64,000 nt of DNA from Sphingobacteriales bacterium. Its GTDB lineage: Bacteria; Bacteroidota; Bacteroidia; Chitinophagales; CAIOSU01. The stretch covers positions 1-64,000 of the forward strand of contig JAIXOI010000027.1 in the NCBI GenBank assembly GCA_027486795.1, given 5' to 3'. The translations under genes were made by a program, and so were the position numbers. The notes below the pieces were generated by a model, which did no database searches, had not been told where the DNA came from, and saw only the letters and a list, made by a program, of their open reading frames with translations. The first letter of the stretch is position 1. Each line of letters begins with the position of its first letter. Shown here piece by piece: positions 50,458 to 60,870 of this stretch.

Positions 50458-50562
50458 AATTCTATGAATCAATTAAATGTGATTTTTAGACTTACCTAAG
50501 AAGTTATTAAGCCATTCTGCCTAGATGGGGATAAGGTTGGCTAATCGAAGCACATCTAGTTT

Positions 50563-51183
50563 ATGAAAAATTACAAAATAATTATTGCTGATGACCATCC
50601 GTTACTGATTGACGGCATCCGTTCCATCATCAGTTCAGAAAAGGGTTTCGACCTTTGTGCAGTGGCAAGCAATGGAAAGCAACTGCTGCAGATTATTCCC
50701 TTACATAACCCCGAATTAATAATATTGGATATTAACCTGCCAGAGATTGATGGCATAGAAGCGGCAACCTTTATCAAGAATACGCATCCTGAAATTCTTA
50801 TACTTTGCATCTCTACGTACTATAGCAAGGGCCTGCTCGACAAGCTCAGGGCCATTCCTGTGGAAGGCTTTATCCCCAAGCAAAGCGATAGCCGAGTAGT
50901 GCTGAAGACTATAAAACAAGTGGTTGACGGCGAACATGTTTTTATCAAAAGCCCTAAAGAGAACATCTACAAAAAAGAAGACCCGGTAGAAATTGCCCTG
51001 CTTTCTACCCGCGAAAAGGAAATAGTAAGGCTTATTAAGAAAGGGCTAAGTACCAAAGAAATTGCGGAAGGGCTCTATCTAAGTGCCTATACGGTAGATA
51101 CCCACCGCAAAAACATCTGCCAAAAACTGAACATCACCACCCCTGGGGCACTACTAAGGTATATAAGCGAGAAGGATTTTTGA
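50563..51183 (+). CDS. LuxR/NarL-type response regulator
   Basis: A 206-residue regulator, partner of the 7TM-DISM kinase. REC domain at 1-120: acidic pair IIIADDHPLLIDG, phospho-acceptor Asp56 in LIILDINLPEIDG, Thr/Ser in ILCISTYYSKG and Lys in GFIPKQSD. The GerE/LuxR HTH at about 145-203: LLSTREKEIVRLIKKGLSTK, then EIAEGLYLSAYTVDTHRKNI and CQKLNI. DNA-binding domains of this class bind short inverted repeats as dimers; a fitting motif lies upstream of this gene, the kinase gene and the surface run. Confidence 0.94.
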   Translation: MKNYKIIIADDHPLLIDGIRSIISSEKGFDLCAVASNGKQLLQIIPLHNPELIILDINLPEIDGIEAATFIKNTHPEILILCISTYYSKGLLDKLRAIPVEGFIPKQSDSRVVLKTIKQVVDGEHVFIKSPKENIYKKEDPVEIALLSTREKEIVRLIKKGLSTKEIAEGLYLSAYTVDTHRKNICQKLNITTPGALLRYISEKDF

Positions 51184-52289
51184 TTTCGTCAAAATAGGCA
51201 GCGTTGTTAATGCATCGGTTCAAAGAAAATAATCTAATAAATATCTATACCAATTACCTTATCTCAGGTATAGCCATTATGCTGCTTCACTTAAACAAGT
51301 TATTCCTTTCCCAGAATTTGTTATATAATAAGGCTTTCCGCATTTATCGAAAACCACTAATGTTAGGTATATCCATTGTCTGCATTGCTTTAAGCAAAAT
51401 TTTAGTAAATACATCTATGAATAAGGTTATCCAACTCTAGCTTTAGAAGCTAAATAATTAAATACCAACCATAATGTTTAAACTAGATAACACCGCAGGC
51501 CTTCACAGAATTAGCCTAAGCCATATAAGTTCTTGGGATGGCAACACAGCATAGGTAGTATGATGTCGCAATACTTGGAAGAGATTGATTGCGATAGGCA
51601 TTTATTACATTAATATAAACCCAACTAAACAGTCTCCTTATAGCACAATAGAACAAGCGATTAAAAAATCGCGTTGACCCAATGGCTACGGGGCATACTA
51701 ATTAGTCGCAAAATGCTGATGAGGGGTATGCCACTCAAACCCTCTTGTCGGGTTCGAATCTTGTTCATACTAAAAACCCTTGCAACCTAATGGTTGCAAG
51801 GGTTTGATAGCTTTGGTGGAGCTTGAAGAAATCAATTCGAACTTGTTAAGGATGGATGCAGTGTTGGTTAATTTAAAATGGCAGACCTCATAAATTTTAC
51901 CCAAGCGCTACTCAGGAGATATAAATGAAACTCTTTAATCCTTGTATTAAAGTCTCAGTACTCTCTTGTTAGGAATTACTCTCTTTATTGGATAACTGAG
52001 TTGAATTATTGGCACTGGCAAAAGATATCAGATTATTACGACTTTGTTGCGCTTATAAAGCATTCAGAACATAAATATTAAAAAAATAAGGCATTGGTTT
52101 CCGCTGGCTTAGTTGGATTGTTGCATTGCTTGGTTTTGGAAGTAATAATAAAATCCCACTGACATCATAATTGAGATTTTGGCTAGTAAACAAATCGTTG
52201 ATTTAATTCTTTGCCCGCAAATCTGTAGTCAAGACTAAATCGGTGCTATTTATAAACTCTTTAACACTTAAAATTGCTTAAAAAATAAC
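51184..52289. other. 1.1-kb gene desert
   Basis: No supportable gene. A 78-codon frame at 51204-51440 has a hydrophobic, Leu/Ile/Asn-rich product with no known features. At about 51695-51770 a stretch with GTCGGGTTCGAATCTTG resembles the T arm of a decayed tRNA and is directly followed by a perfect terminator (51774). At 51815-51845 GGTGGAGCTTGAAG...TTCGAAC resembles the reverse complement of an RNA 3' end, like the repeated tmRNA ends at 63.4 kb. The rest is A/T-rich and unassigned. Confidence 0.45.
51774..51805. terminator. Perfect terminator hairpin inside the gene desert
   Basis: AAACCCTTGCAACC pairs perfectly with GGTTGCAAGGGTTT around TAAT. No gene of normal quality ends next to it. 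Confidence 0.75.
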
Positions 52290-54152
52290 CTATGGCTCCT
52301 TTACTTGCAGTGGCAGCACGAAGTAAAACTCGCTGCCTTGGCCGATTTCACTGTTTACACCAATATCGCCACCCATTGCATTTATAAATTCTTTGCTAAT
52401 GGCGAGGCCCAGGCCAGTGCCCGTATGCCCCGATCCGGGAACCCGGTAATACTTTTCAAACAACCTTTGCTGAAACTTAGAATCTATCCCAGGGCCATTA
52501 TCATGCACCGAAAACCTGACCATTCCTTCACTTTCGGTAACAGTTACGCTAATGATAGCATCATTTGGTGAGTAACGTATGGCATTGGATAGGAAATTGA
52601 TTAACACCCAAGTAGTTTTGTCATTGTCGCCCATAACTGGCTCTGTTACTGTTACATCATGAGTTATGCTAATGCTCTTTGCCTGAGCTTGTTGCTGCAA
52701 TGCATGTATGGATACGTCAACCACTTGCGCAGCTTCAAAAGCCACAATATCAAGTTGTATATTGCCCGTTTCTACTTGGCTCATTTTTAACAGTTCACCT
52801 GTTATCTTCAATAGTCGATCACTATCGTCTTTCACGCTATCCACCATTTCCAGTTGCTCTTTGTTCAATTCGCCTATCCTACCATCTCGAAGCAACTTTA
52901 AGCTCATCATCATAGAGGTAATCGGTGTTTTGAGCTCGTGCGAAATGGTGGCTATAAAATTGGTTTTAGCCAAATCTAGTTCATGGAAAGGAGTAATGTT
53001 TTTTAGTATGATTACATATCCAATAAATTGCGGGTTCTTATCCGCAGTAAGGGGGGTGGTAATAAGCAATAAATCTTTTGCGAAGTGATTTTCTTTGCCG
53101 TTCACTACAATCTTCAATGGTTTGGCATAAGTTTCCTCTGTGTTTTTGGCATCCATAATCTCTTTGATTAGATGCCTCACCAAATCGTTTACGGCGGCCA
53201 CATCAGGGGCGTATTTGCCTGCTATCGAAGCAGCGGGCATTCCAATCAATGTTATGGCCGAATTGTTGGCAAAGATGATTTTCTTGTCTGCATCCAGCCC
53301 AATAATGGCATCGTTCATGTTGTTAATGATGGCATCGATGCGTTTCTTCTCAAAGATTATTTGCGCCAGGTTACTGTGTTCATATTCATCTAGCTTTTCG
53401 GCCATATAGTTAAAGGCCAGGGCCAATTCACCAAACTCGTCTTTGGAATCATGGCGTATTCTTGTTTCAAAATTGCGTGCAGTAATGGCTTGGATGCTCT
53501 CCGTGAATTTGGTAATGGGGTCGGCAATGAAGGAAGGGAAAAACCATAGGAAAACAACTACCATCAAAAACGAAACACTACCGATGCTAAACATAGCGAT
53601 GATTACCCGTTCCGATGAATGGAGCGCTTGGTCGCTTTTCAATTGTAGGGCATGGTCGTTTACTTGGTGGATGCTATCTAACGAAAGCCTTATGGCCTTT
53701 ATCTCTGGCGCTATGTGGGTTAAATAATGGCTGTGCGCCTCTGTTGCTTCCTTAGTATTAAATGTTGCAGTTTGGGTTAACAGCTTTTGAAAATTCACGT
53801 TTAGCGCTGTGGTTAGGCGTTCTTCACCGTTTTCGGTTATGTTGCCTTGTTGCTTGGCTAGATAAAATTCGAAAGTATCAACAGCAGCTACATATTTTTC
53901 CTGAAAGTTTGGTCTCTTGATATCAAACGTATCGTTTACAAGTATTTCGCCCAAAACAACATCTTGTATACTTACCAGTGAGTTATTCATCTGGCGGACA
54001 TACTCCAGCGAGATATAATTGTCCTTCGTTATTTCCTTGGATTGTTCACTGAGTTGATGAATAAAGTAAGCGCCTACACCACCCAGTAGAAAAATGATTA
54101 GGAAAAGTGAACTTAGTCCGAGCAGTATTCTGGTCTTAATTTTCATCCTCAT
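52290..54152 (-). CDS. Sensor histidine kinase of the kdp locus (HAMP-PAS-HisKA)
   Basis: A 620-residue kinase. TM1 at about 10-32, an extracytoplasmic helical domain at about 35-180 and TM2 at about 186-212. A HAMP domain follows at about 210-265 (DPITKFTESIQAITARNFET), then a PAS domain at about 275-385 (INNMNDAIIGLDADKKIIFA). The HisKA phospho-acceptor lies near residue 403 in FIATISHELKTPITSMMM. The HATPase domain has VLINFLSNAIRYSPNDA, HDNGPGID and TGLGLAISK. It overlaps the KdpD-type gene by four bases (ATGA), so the kinase half of a split KdpD has been replaced by this membrane kinase. Confidence 0.93.
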   Translation of the reverse strand: MRMKIKTRILLGLSSLFLIIFLLGGVGAYFIHQLSEQSKEITKDNYISLEYVRQMNNSLVSIQDVVLGEILVNDTFDIKRPNFQEKYVAAVDTFEFYLAKQQGNITENGEERLTTALNVNFQKLLTQTATFNTKEATEAHSHYLTHIAPEIKAIRLSLDSIHQVNDHALQLKSDQALHSSERVIIAMFSIGSVSFLMVVVFLWFFPSFIADPITKFTESIQAITARNFETRIRHDSKDEFGELALAFNYMAEKLDEYEHSNLAQIIFEKKRIDAIINNMNDAIIGLDADKKIIFANNSAITLIGMPAASIAGKYAPDVAAVNDLVRHLIKEIMDAKNTEETYAKPLKIVVNGKENHFAKDLLLITTPLTADKNPQFIGYVIILKNITPFHELDLAKTNFIATISHELKTPITSMMMSLKLLRDGRIGELNKEQLEMVDSVKDDSDRLLKITGELLKMSQVETGNIQLDIVAFEAAQVVDVSIHALQQQAQAKSISITHDVTVTEPVMGDNDKTTWVLINFLSNAIRYSPNDAIISVTVTESEGMVRFSVHDNGPGIDSKFQQRLFEKYYRVPGSGHTGTGLGLAISKEFINAMGGDIGVNSEIGQGSEFYFVLPLQVKEP

Positions 54153-55282
54153 GCAAGTATTACAATGTCAACGTGTTTGCTTGAGAGCCTGTTGACCAAT
54201 CGATTAAACAAATCTAAGCGGAATATGTAACGCCAAATGCTAAAATGTGGCTTACCGAGCATTATAGTAGTTATTTTTCGCTCCTCGGCTATTTGGCTTA
54301 TAGTGTCGGCTATGTGGCTGCTTTTAATATTGAGCACTTCAGCACCCAACTCTGTAGCAAGTTTAAAGTTGTTCAATAAGTGCCGCTGCAGGGCAAGGTT
54401 TATCTTGTCTGGGTCTTCATTGGGGGTTTGCACATACAGCACGTACCAATAGGAATTGTAGTACGAAGCCAACCGTGCTGTTTTGCGGATGATGTTTTTG
54501 GCCGAGCGATCGTTGGTATTAATGCAGGCCAAAAATCTTTCGGAGCGCAATTTGTCATTCCTTTTTACTTCGGTTTCAATTTTTCGCTCTACTTGAGATG
54601 CCACTTCCTTGAGTGCCAGCTCCCTTAGTTGTAGAATCTTTTCTTGCTGAAAGAAATTGCCTAATGCCTGCTGTACTTTATCAGGATGGTATATGTGGCC
54701 TTCTTTTAAGCGGGTAATTAGTTCATCCGCGGTAAGATCAATGTTTACCACCTCATTGGCCATTCTTAGCACCCTATCGGGCACGCGCTCTTGCACCTCT
54801 ATACCTGTTATTTGGTGTATCTCTTGGTAAAGGCTTTCTAAGTGCTGTATGTTCACGGCGCTTATTACGTTAATACCCGCTTCTATAAGCTCCACCACAT
54901 CTTGCCAGCGCTTTTCGTTTTTGCTGCCGGGCATGTTGTGGTGGGCTAGCTCGTCCACTATCACTACTTCGGGGCGCAGGTTGAGGATGGCCTGCAAATC
55001 CATTTCCTCCAACTCTTTGCCTTTGTAAAAATTCCTTTTTCGCGGAATGACTGGAAGCCCTGCTACGAGGGCTTCCGTTTCTTTCCGTCCATGGGTTTCT
55101 ATATATCCGATTTTTACATTAATGCCGTTGCGCAGCAAAGCATGCGCTTCCTGTAGCATCCGGTAGGATTTGCCCACCCCGGCGCTCATGCCTATATAAA
55201 CCTTGAACTTGCCCCGCCTCGATTGCTGTATGAGGTCAAGAAATCGATTGGCGTTTAATTCTCTGTTTTCCGTCTCCGTCAT
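54149..55282 (-). CDS. KdpD-type sensor protein without kinase domain
   Basis: A 377-residue soluble protein with the N-terminal KdpD domain at about 20-230 (KFKVYIGMSAGVGKSYRMLQ with Walker-A-like GVGKS; IGYIETHGRKETEALVAGLP; EVVIVDELAHHNMPGSKNEK; ISAVNIQHLESLYQEIHQIT) and a universal-stress-protein domain at about 250-377 (ACINTNDRSAKNIIRKTARL, TIMLGKPHFSIWRYIF). The four TM helices and the kinase of classical KdpD are missing. It overlaps the porin gene by one base (TAATG) and the kinase gene by four. It probably tunes the kinase in response to K+ or to c-di-AMP, which the Usp domain binds in some bacteria. Confidence 0.92.
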   Translation of the reverse strand: MTETENRELNANRFLDLIQQSRRGKFKVYIGMSAGVGKSYRMLQEAHALLRNGINVKIGYIETHGRKETEALVAGLPVIPRKRNFYKGKELEEMDLQAILNLRPEVVIVDELAHHNMPGSKNEKRWQDVVELIEAGINVISAVNIQHLESLYQEIHQITGIEVQERVPDRVLRMANEVVNIDLTADELITRLKEGHIYHPDKVQQALGNFFQQEKILQLRELALKEVASQVERKIETEVKRNDKLRSERFLACINTNDRSAKNIIRKTARLASYYNSYWYVLYVQTPNEDPDKINLALQRHLLNNFKLATELGAEVLNIKSSHIADTISQIAEERKITTIMLGKPHFSIWRYIFRLDLFNRLVNRLSSKHVDIVILA

Positions 55283-56388
55283 TAGAATGCTGCCATAATT
55301 GCTGCGGTAAAGCCAGGGTATAAATTGTTACTGCTACCGTCTTTCCAAGTGAATATTTCATCTTTGCTCTTAAGTAAGCGGCTTTCTATGCGCACCATTA
55401 CATATTGTATGGGCGAGTAATCTAGGTTAATTGATGCCCCAAACGTTTGAAAACCGTTGGATGTACCGGTGCCAATAATCACCCCATTTTTGTCATGGTA
55501 GTATTCGCTCCTAGCGGCCAGGGCCCATTTGTCGGTAAATGTGTAGCGCATTATCAGTGTAGGGTTGTACCAAATATCGTAACCATCCTGTTCAGGGGTT
55601 TGCTGCATACCGAAATCCATACCAGCGGTAAGGCCAAGCTTCGGCGTAAGCTTAAAGATACCATAGAGGTTGTGGAAAATGCGATATTGCTTGGCCGTAT
55701 CTGGTTTCTCGTTGCCTATAAAATTACTATAGTTTAAAGTTGCTTTGTTGCCAGCATAGGTTACTTGCATTCCTGCAGCTTTATTGCTGTTGCCTGCTGT
55801 TTCCTGTATGTTTTGCCAGCCATTGGTTACCAAGCCTGCTACCGTCCAGTGGTCGTTAATAGCCCAGGTAAGCTTTAGCCCCGAAAGATAGTATGGGGTA
55901 TTGTCGGCAGTTATGCTTCTGGTAAGGTTCCAACTATCCTTGCCAATGGCACTTTCAAAACCAATATGAGAGGCAAAAATACCAGCATCGGCCCATAAAC
56001 CTTTTGCAAGCCTTACGCCCACATTGGCCTCATATATGTGCCGCAAGGTGGCGGGTTCGGCGGCAAGGTTGGCATTAGCATAAGTGCCGGCCATCAAAGC
56101 TACCGATGCACGTACCCTATCATGTTCCATTTTTGCCCGCAACATGGCAAAGTTTACATTAAACTCATTGTGGCGGTTGTAACTATACATAAAGCCTGGT
56201 CTGGTTTTATCGGCTGGTTGGTTTACATCAAAAGCGTAAAAAACATCTACGGCACCGCTAAAGGTGAGCTTAACATTGTTGAGCTGAATGGTACCAAAAG
56301 CGGTACTGTCTTTGTTTACAGCGGTACTATCTTGTGCCATAAGGTAGGCACTGGTGCATAATAGTATTGAGAGTAAAAAGGTTTTCAT
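55282..56388 (-). CDS. Porin-like outer-membrane protein of the kdp operon
   Basis: A 368-residue outer-membrane barrel: signal MKTFLLSILLCTSAYLMAQ, then alternating strands with aromatic rings (VDVFYAFDVNQPADKTRPGF, FNVNFAMLRAKMEHDRVRAS, YSNFIGNEKPDTAKQYRIF, LALAARSEYYHDKNG), ending VRIESRLLKSKDEIFTWKDG and a hydrophobic tail (PGFTAAIMAAF). It belongs to the DUF1597/beta-barrel porin type seen in Bacteroidota kdp loci. Its place between kdpC and the sensor suggests that it brings K+ across the outer membrane. Confidence 0.75.
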   Translation of the reverse strand: MKTFLLSILLCTSAYLMAQDSTAVNKDSTAFGTIQLNNVKLTFSGAVDVFYAFDVNQPADKTRPGFMYSYNRHNEFNVNFAMLRAKMEHDRVRASVALMAGTYANANLAAEPATLRHIYEANVGVRLAKGLWADAGIFASHIGFESAIGKDSWNLTRSITADNTPYYLSGLKLTWAINDHWTVAGLVTNGWQNIQETAGNSNKAAGMQVTYAGNKATLNYSNFIGNEKPDTAKQYRIFHNLYGIFKLTPKLGLTAGMDFGMQQTPEQDGYDIWYNPTLIMRYTFTDKWALAARSEYYHDKNGVIIGTGTSNGFQTFGASINLDYSPIQYVMVRIESRLLKSKDEIFTWKDGSSNNLYPGFTAAIMAAF

Positions 56389-56425
56389 AGAAACTATTGG
56401 ATTTTATAAAGGTAAGATTTAGGGT

Positions 56426-56992
56426 TTAGTTAAGCTTATCGAGTTCAATATTTAGTTTTAACACGTTTACTATATCGGCAGGGCCAGCTATGCCCAGCAG
56501 TGGACCTTGTTCCTGTTGTGTGATAAGTTGATTTATTTTTCCCAATTCAATGCCCCGTGTTTGAGCTATGCGCTCAACTTGTATTAATGCTGATTGCACT
56601 GAGATATGCGGATCGAGCCCACTGCCCGATGCGGTAACCATTTCGGCAGGTATTTGAGCTGCGGTTATGGTAGGGTTGTGGGCAATGAACGTATCTATAC
56701 GGTCTTGCACTATTTGCAGGTAATCAGGGTTTGATGGACCTTTATTGGAACCGGCAGAACCGGCAGCGTTATAGTCCACCGCCGAAGGGCGGCCCCAGAA
56801 ATAGCGATCTTCGGTAAACTTTTGCCCGATGTTGGCATAGCCTACTACTTTTCCGTTGCTTTCAATATTGACGCCCTTGCCCTGCCCCGGTGCCAAATAA
56901 GCAATACCGCGCACTAATACAGGATAGACAAAGGCGGTTAAAAATATCAGCACCAGTGTAAGCAGCAGTGATGATTTAAAGTATGTTTTCAT
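56426..56992 (-). CDS. kdpC: K+-transporting ATPase subunit KdpC
   Basis: A 188-residue accessory subunit that stabilises the KdpFABC complex. One TM helix at about 7-28 (LLLTLVLIFLTAFVYPVLVR) and the periplasmic domain with RYFWGRPSAVDYNAAGSAGS, SNKGPSNPDYLQ, the hallmark GSGLDPHISVQSALIQVERI and LLGIAGPADIVNVLKLN near the end. Read from the ATG at 56992. It lies 33 bases behind kdpB. Confidence 0.96.
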   Translation of the reverse strand: MKTYFKSSLLLTLVLIFLTAFVYPVLVRGIAYLAPGQGKGVNIESNGKVVGYANIGQKFTEDRYFWGRPSAVDYNAAGSAGSNKGPSNPDYLQIVQDRIDTFIAHNPTITAAQIPAEMVTASGSGLDPHISVQSALIQVERIAQTRGIELGKINQLITQQEQGPLLGIAGPADIVNVLKLNIELDKLN

Positions 56993-57025
56993 TGTTTTGA
57001 GTTTTAAGTTTTGCAATAATGATGG

Positions 57026-59074
57026 TTACATCCAAAGTCCCAGCACCAAATCGATTAGTTTAATACCGATAAAAGGTACAATTACACCGCCTAGGCCATA
57101 TATCAATAAGTTGCGGCGCAAAAGGGCGCTAGCGCCTATCGGCTTGTAGTCAACGCCTTTCAATGCCAGTGGTATCAATGCCGGTATGACCAAGGCGTTG
57201 AAGATAACCGCGGAAAGTATAGCACTTTCGGGGCTATTGAGGCCCATTACATTCAAGCTTTGCAGAGCTGGGATAGAAGTAACGAAAAGGGCTGGCACAA
57301 TGGCAAAATATTTGGCCACATCGTTGGCAATGGAGAAGGTGGTGAGTGTACCGCGGGTAATGAGCAACTGCTTGCCTATTTCAACAATCTCGATAAGTTT
57401 GGTAGGGTCGTTGTCTAAATCAACCATATTTCCAGCTTCTTTGGCCGCTTGTGTGCCGTTGTTCATAGCCACGCCCACATCGGCTTGGGCAAGCGCAGGG
57501 GCATCATTGGTTCCGTCGCCCATCATAGCTACCAGCTTGCCGCTCTGCTGCTCGCTGCGTATATAGGCTAGTTTATCTTCTGGTTTTGCCTCTGCTATAT
57601 AGTCGTCCACTCCCGCTATCTCGGCAATGTATTTGGCCGTTAATGGGTTATCGCCCGTTACCATCACGGTTTTTACGCCCATTTTGCGCAATCGTTGGAA
57701 ACGCTCCTGTATACCAGGTTTGATAATGTCTTGCAACTCTATCACGCCTAGCACCTTTTCGTTCTCCGATAAAACTAGCGGGGTGCCGCCATTGCTAGCA
57801 ATCTCGTTGGCCTTGGTAGTAGTAGCTGGTGGAAATGCATTGCCCGCTTCTGTAACTATTCTTTTGATGGAATCCAGTGCTCCCTTACGGATGCGGGTGT
57901 TGCCGTTGTCGAAATCAATACCACTACTTCTCGTTTCAGCGGTGAATTTTACGAAAACAGGGTTATCCACTTTGTAGCTCAAAGGGTTGATACCAGCCAG
58001 CTCAATTATCGATTTGCCTTCAGGGGTTTCATCGGCAAACGAAGCGAGTATAACACTTTTTATAAAATGTTCTTCAGTTACTCCTTCGGTAGGGTAAAAG
58101 TGTGTGGCTTTGCGGTTGCCGATGGTAATGGTGCCGGTTTTGTCGAGCAATAGCACATCAATATCACCTGCGGTCTCAACCGCCTTGCCCGATTTAGTAA
58201 TCACGTTGGCACGCAACGCCCTATCCATGCCTGCTATGCCGATAGCTGAAAGTAGACCACCGATAGTAGTTGGTATTAAGCAAACGAACAGGGAGATAAA
58301 TGCCGCAATGGTAATAGGCGTTTGTGCATAATCAGCAAACGGCTTTAACGTAACGCATACTATAATAAAAACTAGTGTAAAGCCAGCGAGCAAAATGGTA
58401 AGCGCTATCTCGTTGGGCGTTTTCTGCCTGCTGGCACCTTCTACCAAGGCTATCATCTTATCCAAAAAGGTTTCGCCAGGCTTGGTGGTTACTTTCACTT
58501 TTATGTGGTCGGATAGCACTTTGGTACCGCCCGTAACACTCGATTTGTCGCCACCTGCCTCTCGTATTACCGGGGCACTCTCACCGGTTATAGCGCTTTC
58601 ATCTATGGTGGCTATACCTTCTATTATCTCACCGTCGGTAGGGATAATATCGCCCGTTTCACATACAAAAACATCCCCTTTTTTTAGCTCTGAAGAAGGC
58701 ACAATCTTTAGCTGATCCAAAAACATCTCCCCTACTGGCTGTATCAATTTTGCGGGAGTGTCTTGGCGAGTCTGCCTTAGAGAGTTGGCCTGCGCCTTGC
58801 CCCTAGCTTCGGCTATGGCCTCGGCAAAGTTGGCAAACAACAGCGTAAGCAGCAGAATGATAAATACTGCTAGGTTGTAACCAAAGCTGCCCTGCCCCTC
58901 GCCATAACTGGTAAGTGTAGCAATAGTAACCAACAGCATTACCACCGTGCCTATCTCCACAATAAACATTACCGGGTTTTTAAAAAGCAACCTCGGGTTG
59001 AGTTTAATAAATGACTGCTTGAAAGCTTCAAATACCAGATCCTTCTCAAACAGTGCTATGTCTTTCTTTTTCAT
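57026..59074 (-). CDS. kdpB: K+-transporting P-type ATPase subunit KdpB
   Basis: Catalytic P-type ATPase subunit of the high-affinity K+ uptake complex. The 682-residue protein from the ATG at 59074 ([20 protein letters not shown]) is of standard length. The phosphorylated Asp is in [18 protein letters not shown] in the actuator domain ([20 protein letters not shown]), the nucleotide-binding stretch, and [14 protein letters not shown] with [20 protein letters not shown] form the P-domain. Seven TM helices as expected. Lies 85 bases after kdpA. Confidence 0.97.
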   Translation of the reverse strand: MKKKDIALFEKDLVFEAFKQSFIKLNPRLLFKNPVMFIVEIGTVVMLLVTIATLTSYGEGQGSFGYNLAVFIILLLTLLFANFAEAIAEARGKAQANSLRQTRQDTPAKLIQPVGEMFLDQLKIVPSSELKKGDVFVCETGDIIPTDGEIIEGIATIDESAITGESAPVIREAGGDKSSVTGGTKVLSDHIKVKVTTKPGETFLDKMIALVEGASRQKTPNEIALTILLAGFTLVFIIVCVTLKPFADYAQTPITIAAFISLFVCLIPTTIGGLLSAIGIAGMDRALRANVITKSGKAVETAGDIDVLLLDKTGTITIGNRKATHFYPTEGVTEEHFIKSVILASFADETPEGKSIIELAGINPLSYKVDNPVFVKFTAETRSSGIDFDNGNTRIRKGALDSIKRIVTEAGNAFPPATTTKANEIASNGGTPLVLSENEKVLGVIELQDIIKPGIQERFQRLRKMGVKTVMVTGDNPLTAKYIAEIAGVDDYIAEAKPEDKLAYIRSEQQSGKLVAMMGDGTNDAPALAQADVGVAMNNGTQAAKEAGNMVDLDNDPTKLIEIVEIGKQLLITRGTLTTFSIANDVAKYFAIVPALFVTSIPALQSLNVMGLNSPESAILSAVIFNALVIPALIPLALKGVDYKPIGASALLRRNLLIYGLGGVIVPFIGIKLIDLVLGLWM

Positions 59075-59159
59075 GTTTTTTCTTCTTATGTTGCCTATCG
59101 GCAAATGATGAGTTTCTCTTTACAGTCGTTTTGTTATAATCCTGCAAGCTCCAAGGAAC

Positions 59160-60854
59160 TTAATACAGACTAAAGTATTCGGCTATCGGCCCCAAGGTAA
59201 GTGCAGGGAAGAACGACAATGCCGCCACTATAACGATTACGCCAAACACCATAAGGCCAAAGGTTGCCGTATCGGTGCGCAGCGTGCCGGCACCCTCGGG
59301 TATATACTTTTTCTGTGCCAGCAACCCCGCAATGGCCAATGGGCCTATGATGGGTAAAAACCTGCCTAAAATGAGTACAAAGCCTGTGGTAATATTCCAA
59401 AAAGGGTTGTTATCGCCCAAACCCTCAAAACCCGAACCGTTGTTGGCCGATGAGGATGTGTATTCATACAGCATTTCGGAAAAGCCGTGGTAGCCTGGGT
59501 TGTTGAGCCAAGCAATTGAACTATCAGCGGTAACCATGTATGAGGATAGCGCTGTGCCCGTAAGTATAAGAAATGGATGCAGCAGCGCAATAAGCATGGC
59601 TATCTTCATTTCGCGTGCCTCAATCTTTTTGCCCATAAACTCAGGCGTGCGGCCCACCATTAAGCCAGCTACAAACACGGCTATAATAATGAAGATGAAA
59701 AAGTTGAGTATACCCACGCCACAACCGCCATAAAAGGCATTAATCATCATGCCCATGAGTAATGTAAGGTTGCTTACTGGCATGCTGCTATCGTGCATGG
59801 AGTTTACCGAACCAGTGGAGATGATAGTGGTAACTACGCTCCAGTAAGCCGATATACCGGTGCCAAAGCGTGTCTCTTTACCCTCCATTGCCCCGGCACT
59901 TTGGTCGATGCCCATGGCTGTAATGGCCGGGTTGCCGTTTACTTCGGCTATTACAGTAGGCACCAAGAGGCATAAGAAACCTACCGTCATTACCCCGAAT
60001 ACCATCACAGCCAGTTTCTTACGGTTCAGGTAAAAGCCCAGGGCAAATACCAGCGCAATAGGAATGATTACCTGTGCAACCAACTCCACGGTATTGGTAA
60101 GGTAGCTGGGGTTTTCCAGCGGATGAGCCGAGTTGACGCCAAACCAACCGCCGCCGTTGGTACCTATATGCTTAATTGCTATCATGCCCGCTGCCGGACC
60201 GCGCGATACCTGTACGGTATCACCTTGCAGGTTGGTAATGGTATCTTTGCCATCAAAGCTTGCAGGCGTGCCGCTGAATACCAATATCACTGCGACTATC
60301 AAACTTAATGGCAACAGAATTCGGGTGATGGATTTGGTAAAGTAATCAAAAAAGTTGCCCAAATGGGTGGTAGTGCGTTCCTTAAGGGCATTGAACAATA
60401 CCGCTAAAGCAGCCATACCAGTTGCTGCCGACACAAACTGCAAAAACGTGATTACCACCAATTGCGAAAAGTAGCTCAAGCCGGTTTCGCCACTGTAGTG
60501 CTGTAGGTTGCAGTTTACCAAAAAGCTGATTGCCGTGTTAAAAGCCAAATCGGGCGTCATGTTAGGGTTGCCATCTGGGTTAAGCGGCAGCCAGCCTTGG
60601 GTAAGCAAAATAACGAAGCCAATAACAAACCATACTAGGTTAATTACCAGCAAGGCTACCAAATGCTCTTTCCAGTTCATTTGTTTGGCCACATCAATAC
60701 CGCAAATGCGGTATATGAACCGCTCAACGGGGTTCAAGAAATCAAGAAAGGTCTTATCGCCTTGATAAACCTTGGCAATATATTTACCCAGTGGAATGGC
60801 AAGCAGCAAGGTAATGATGAATGTGGCAACAATGCCAATAATTTCAGTTGTCAT
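59160..60854 (-). CDS. kdpA: K+-transporting ATPase subunit KdpA
   Basis: Channel-like potassium-binding subunit of KdpFABC with ten TM helices. At 564 residues it is of normal size. Conserved parts: LDFLNPVERFIYRICGIDVA, NTAISFLVNCNLQHYSGETG (first selectivity loop), IKHIGTNGGGWFGVNSAHPL (second), SVVTTIISTGSVNSMHDSSM (third) and YTSSSANNGSGFEGLGDNNP (fourth). It begins 16 bases behind kdpF. Confidence 0.97.
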   Translation of the reverse strand: MTTEIIGIVATFIITLLLAIPLGKYIAKVYQGDKTFLDFLNPVERFIYRICGIDVAKQMNWKEHLVALLVINLVWFVIGFVILLTQGWLPLNPDGNPNMTPDLAFNTAISFLVNCNLQHYSGETGLSYFSQLVVITFLQFVSAATGMAALAVLFNALKERTTTHLGNFFDYFTKSITRILLPLSLIVAVILVFSGTPASFDGKDTITNLQGDTVQVSRGPAAGMIAIKHIGTNGGGWFGVNSAHPLENPSYLTNTVELVAQVIIPIALVFALGFYLNRKKLAVMVFGVMTVGFLCLLVPTVIAEVNGNPAITAMGIDQSAGAMEGKETRFGTGISAYWSVVTTIISTGSVNSMHDSSMPVSNLTLLMGMMINAFYGGCGVGILNFFIFIIIAVFVAGLMVGRTPEFMGKKIEAREMKIAMLIALLHPFLILTGTALSSYMVTADSSIAWLNNPGYHGFSEMLYEYTSSSANNGSGFEGLGDNNPFWNITTGFVLILGRFLPIIGPLAIAGLLAQKKYIPEGAGTLRTDTATFGLMVFGVIVIVAALSFFPALTLGPIAEYFSLY

Positions 60855-60870
60855 AACTAGAGTTTCCGAG

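Noticed and set aside
51204-51440. 78-codon frame after the LuxR-type regulator
   Set aside because: A/T-rich sequence yields Leu/Ile/Asn-rich peptides by chance; no family features or start context were seen.
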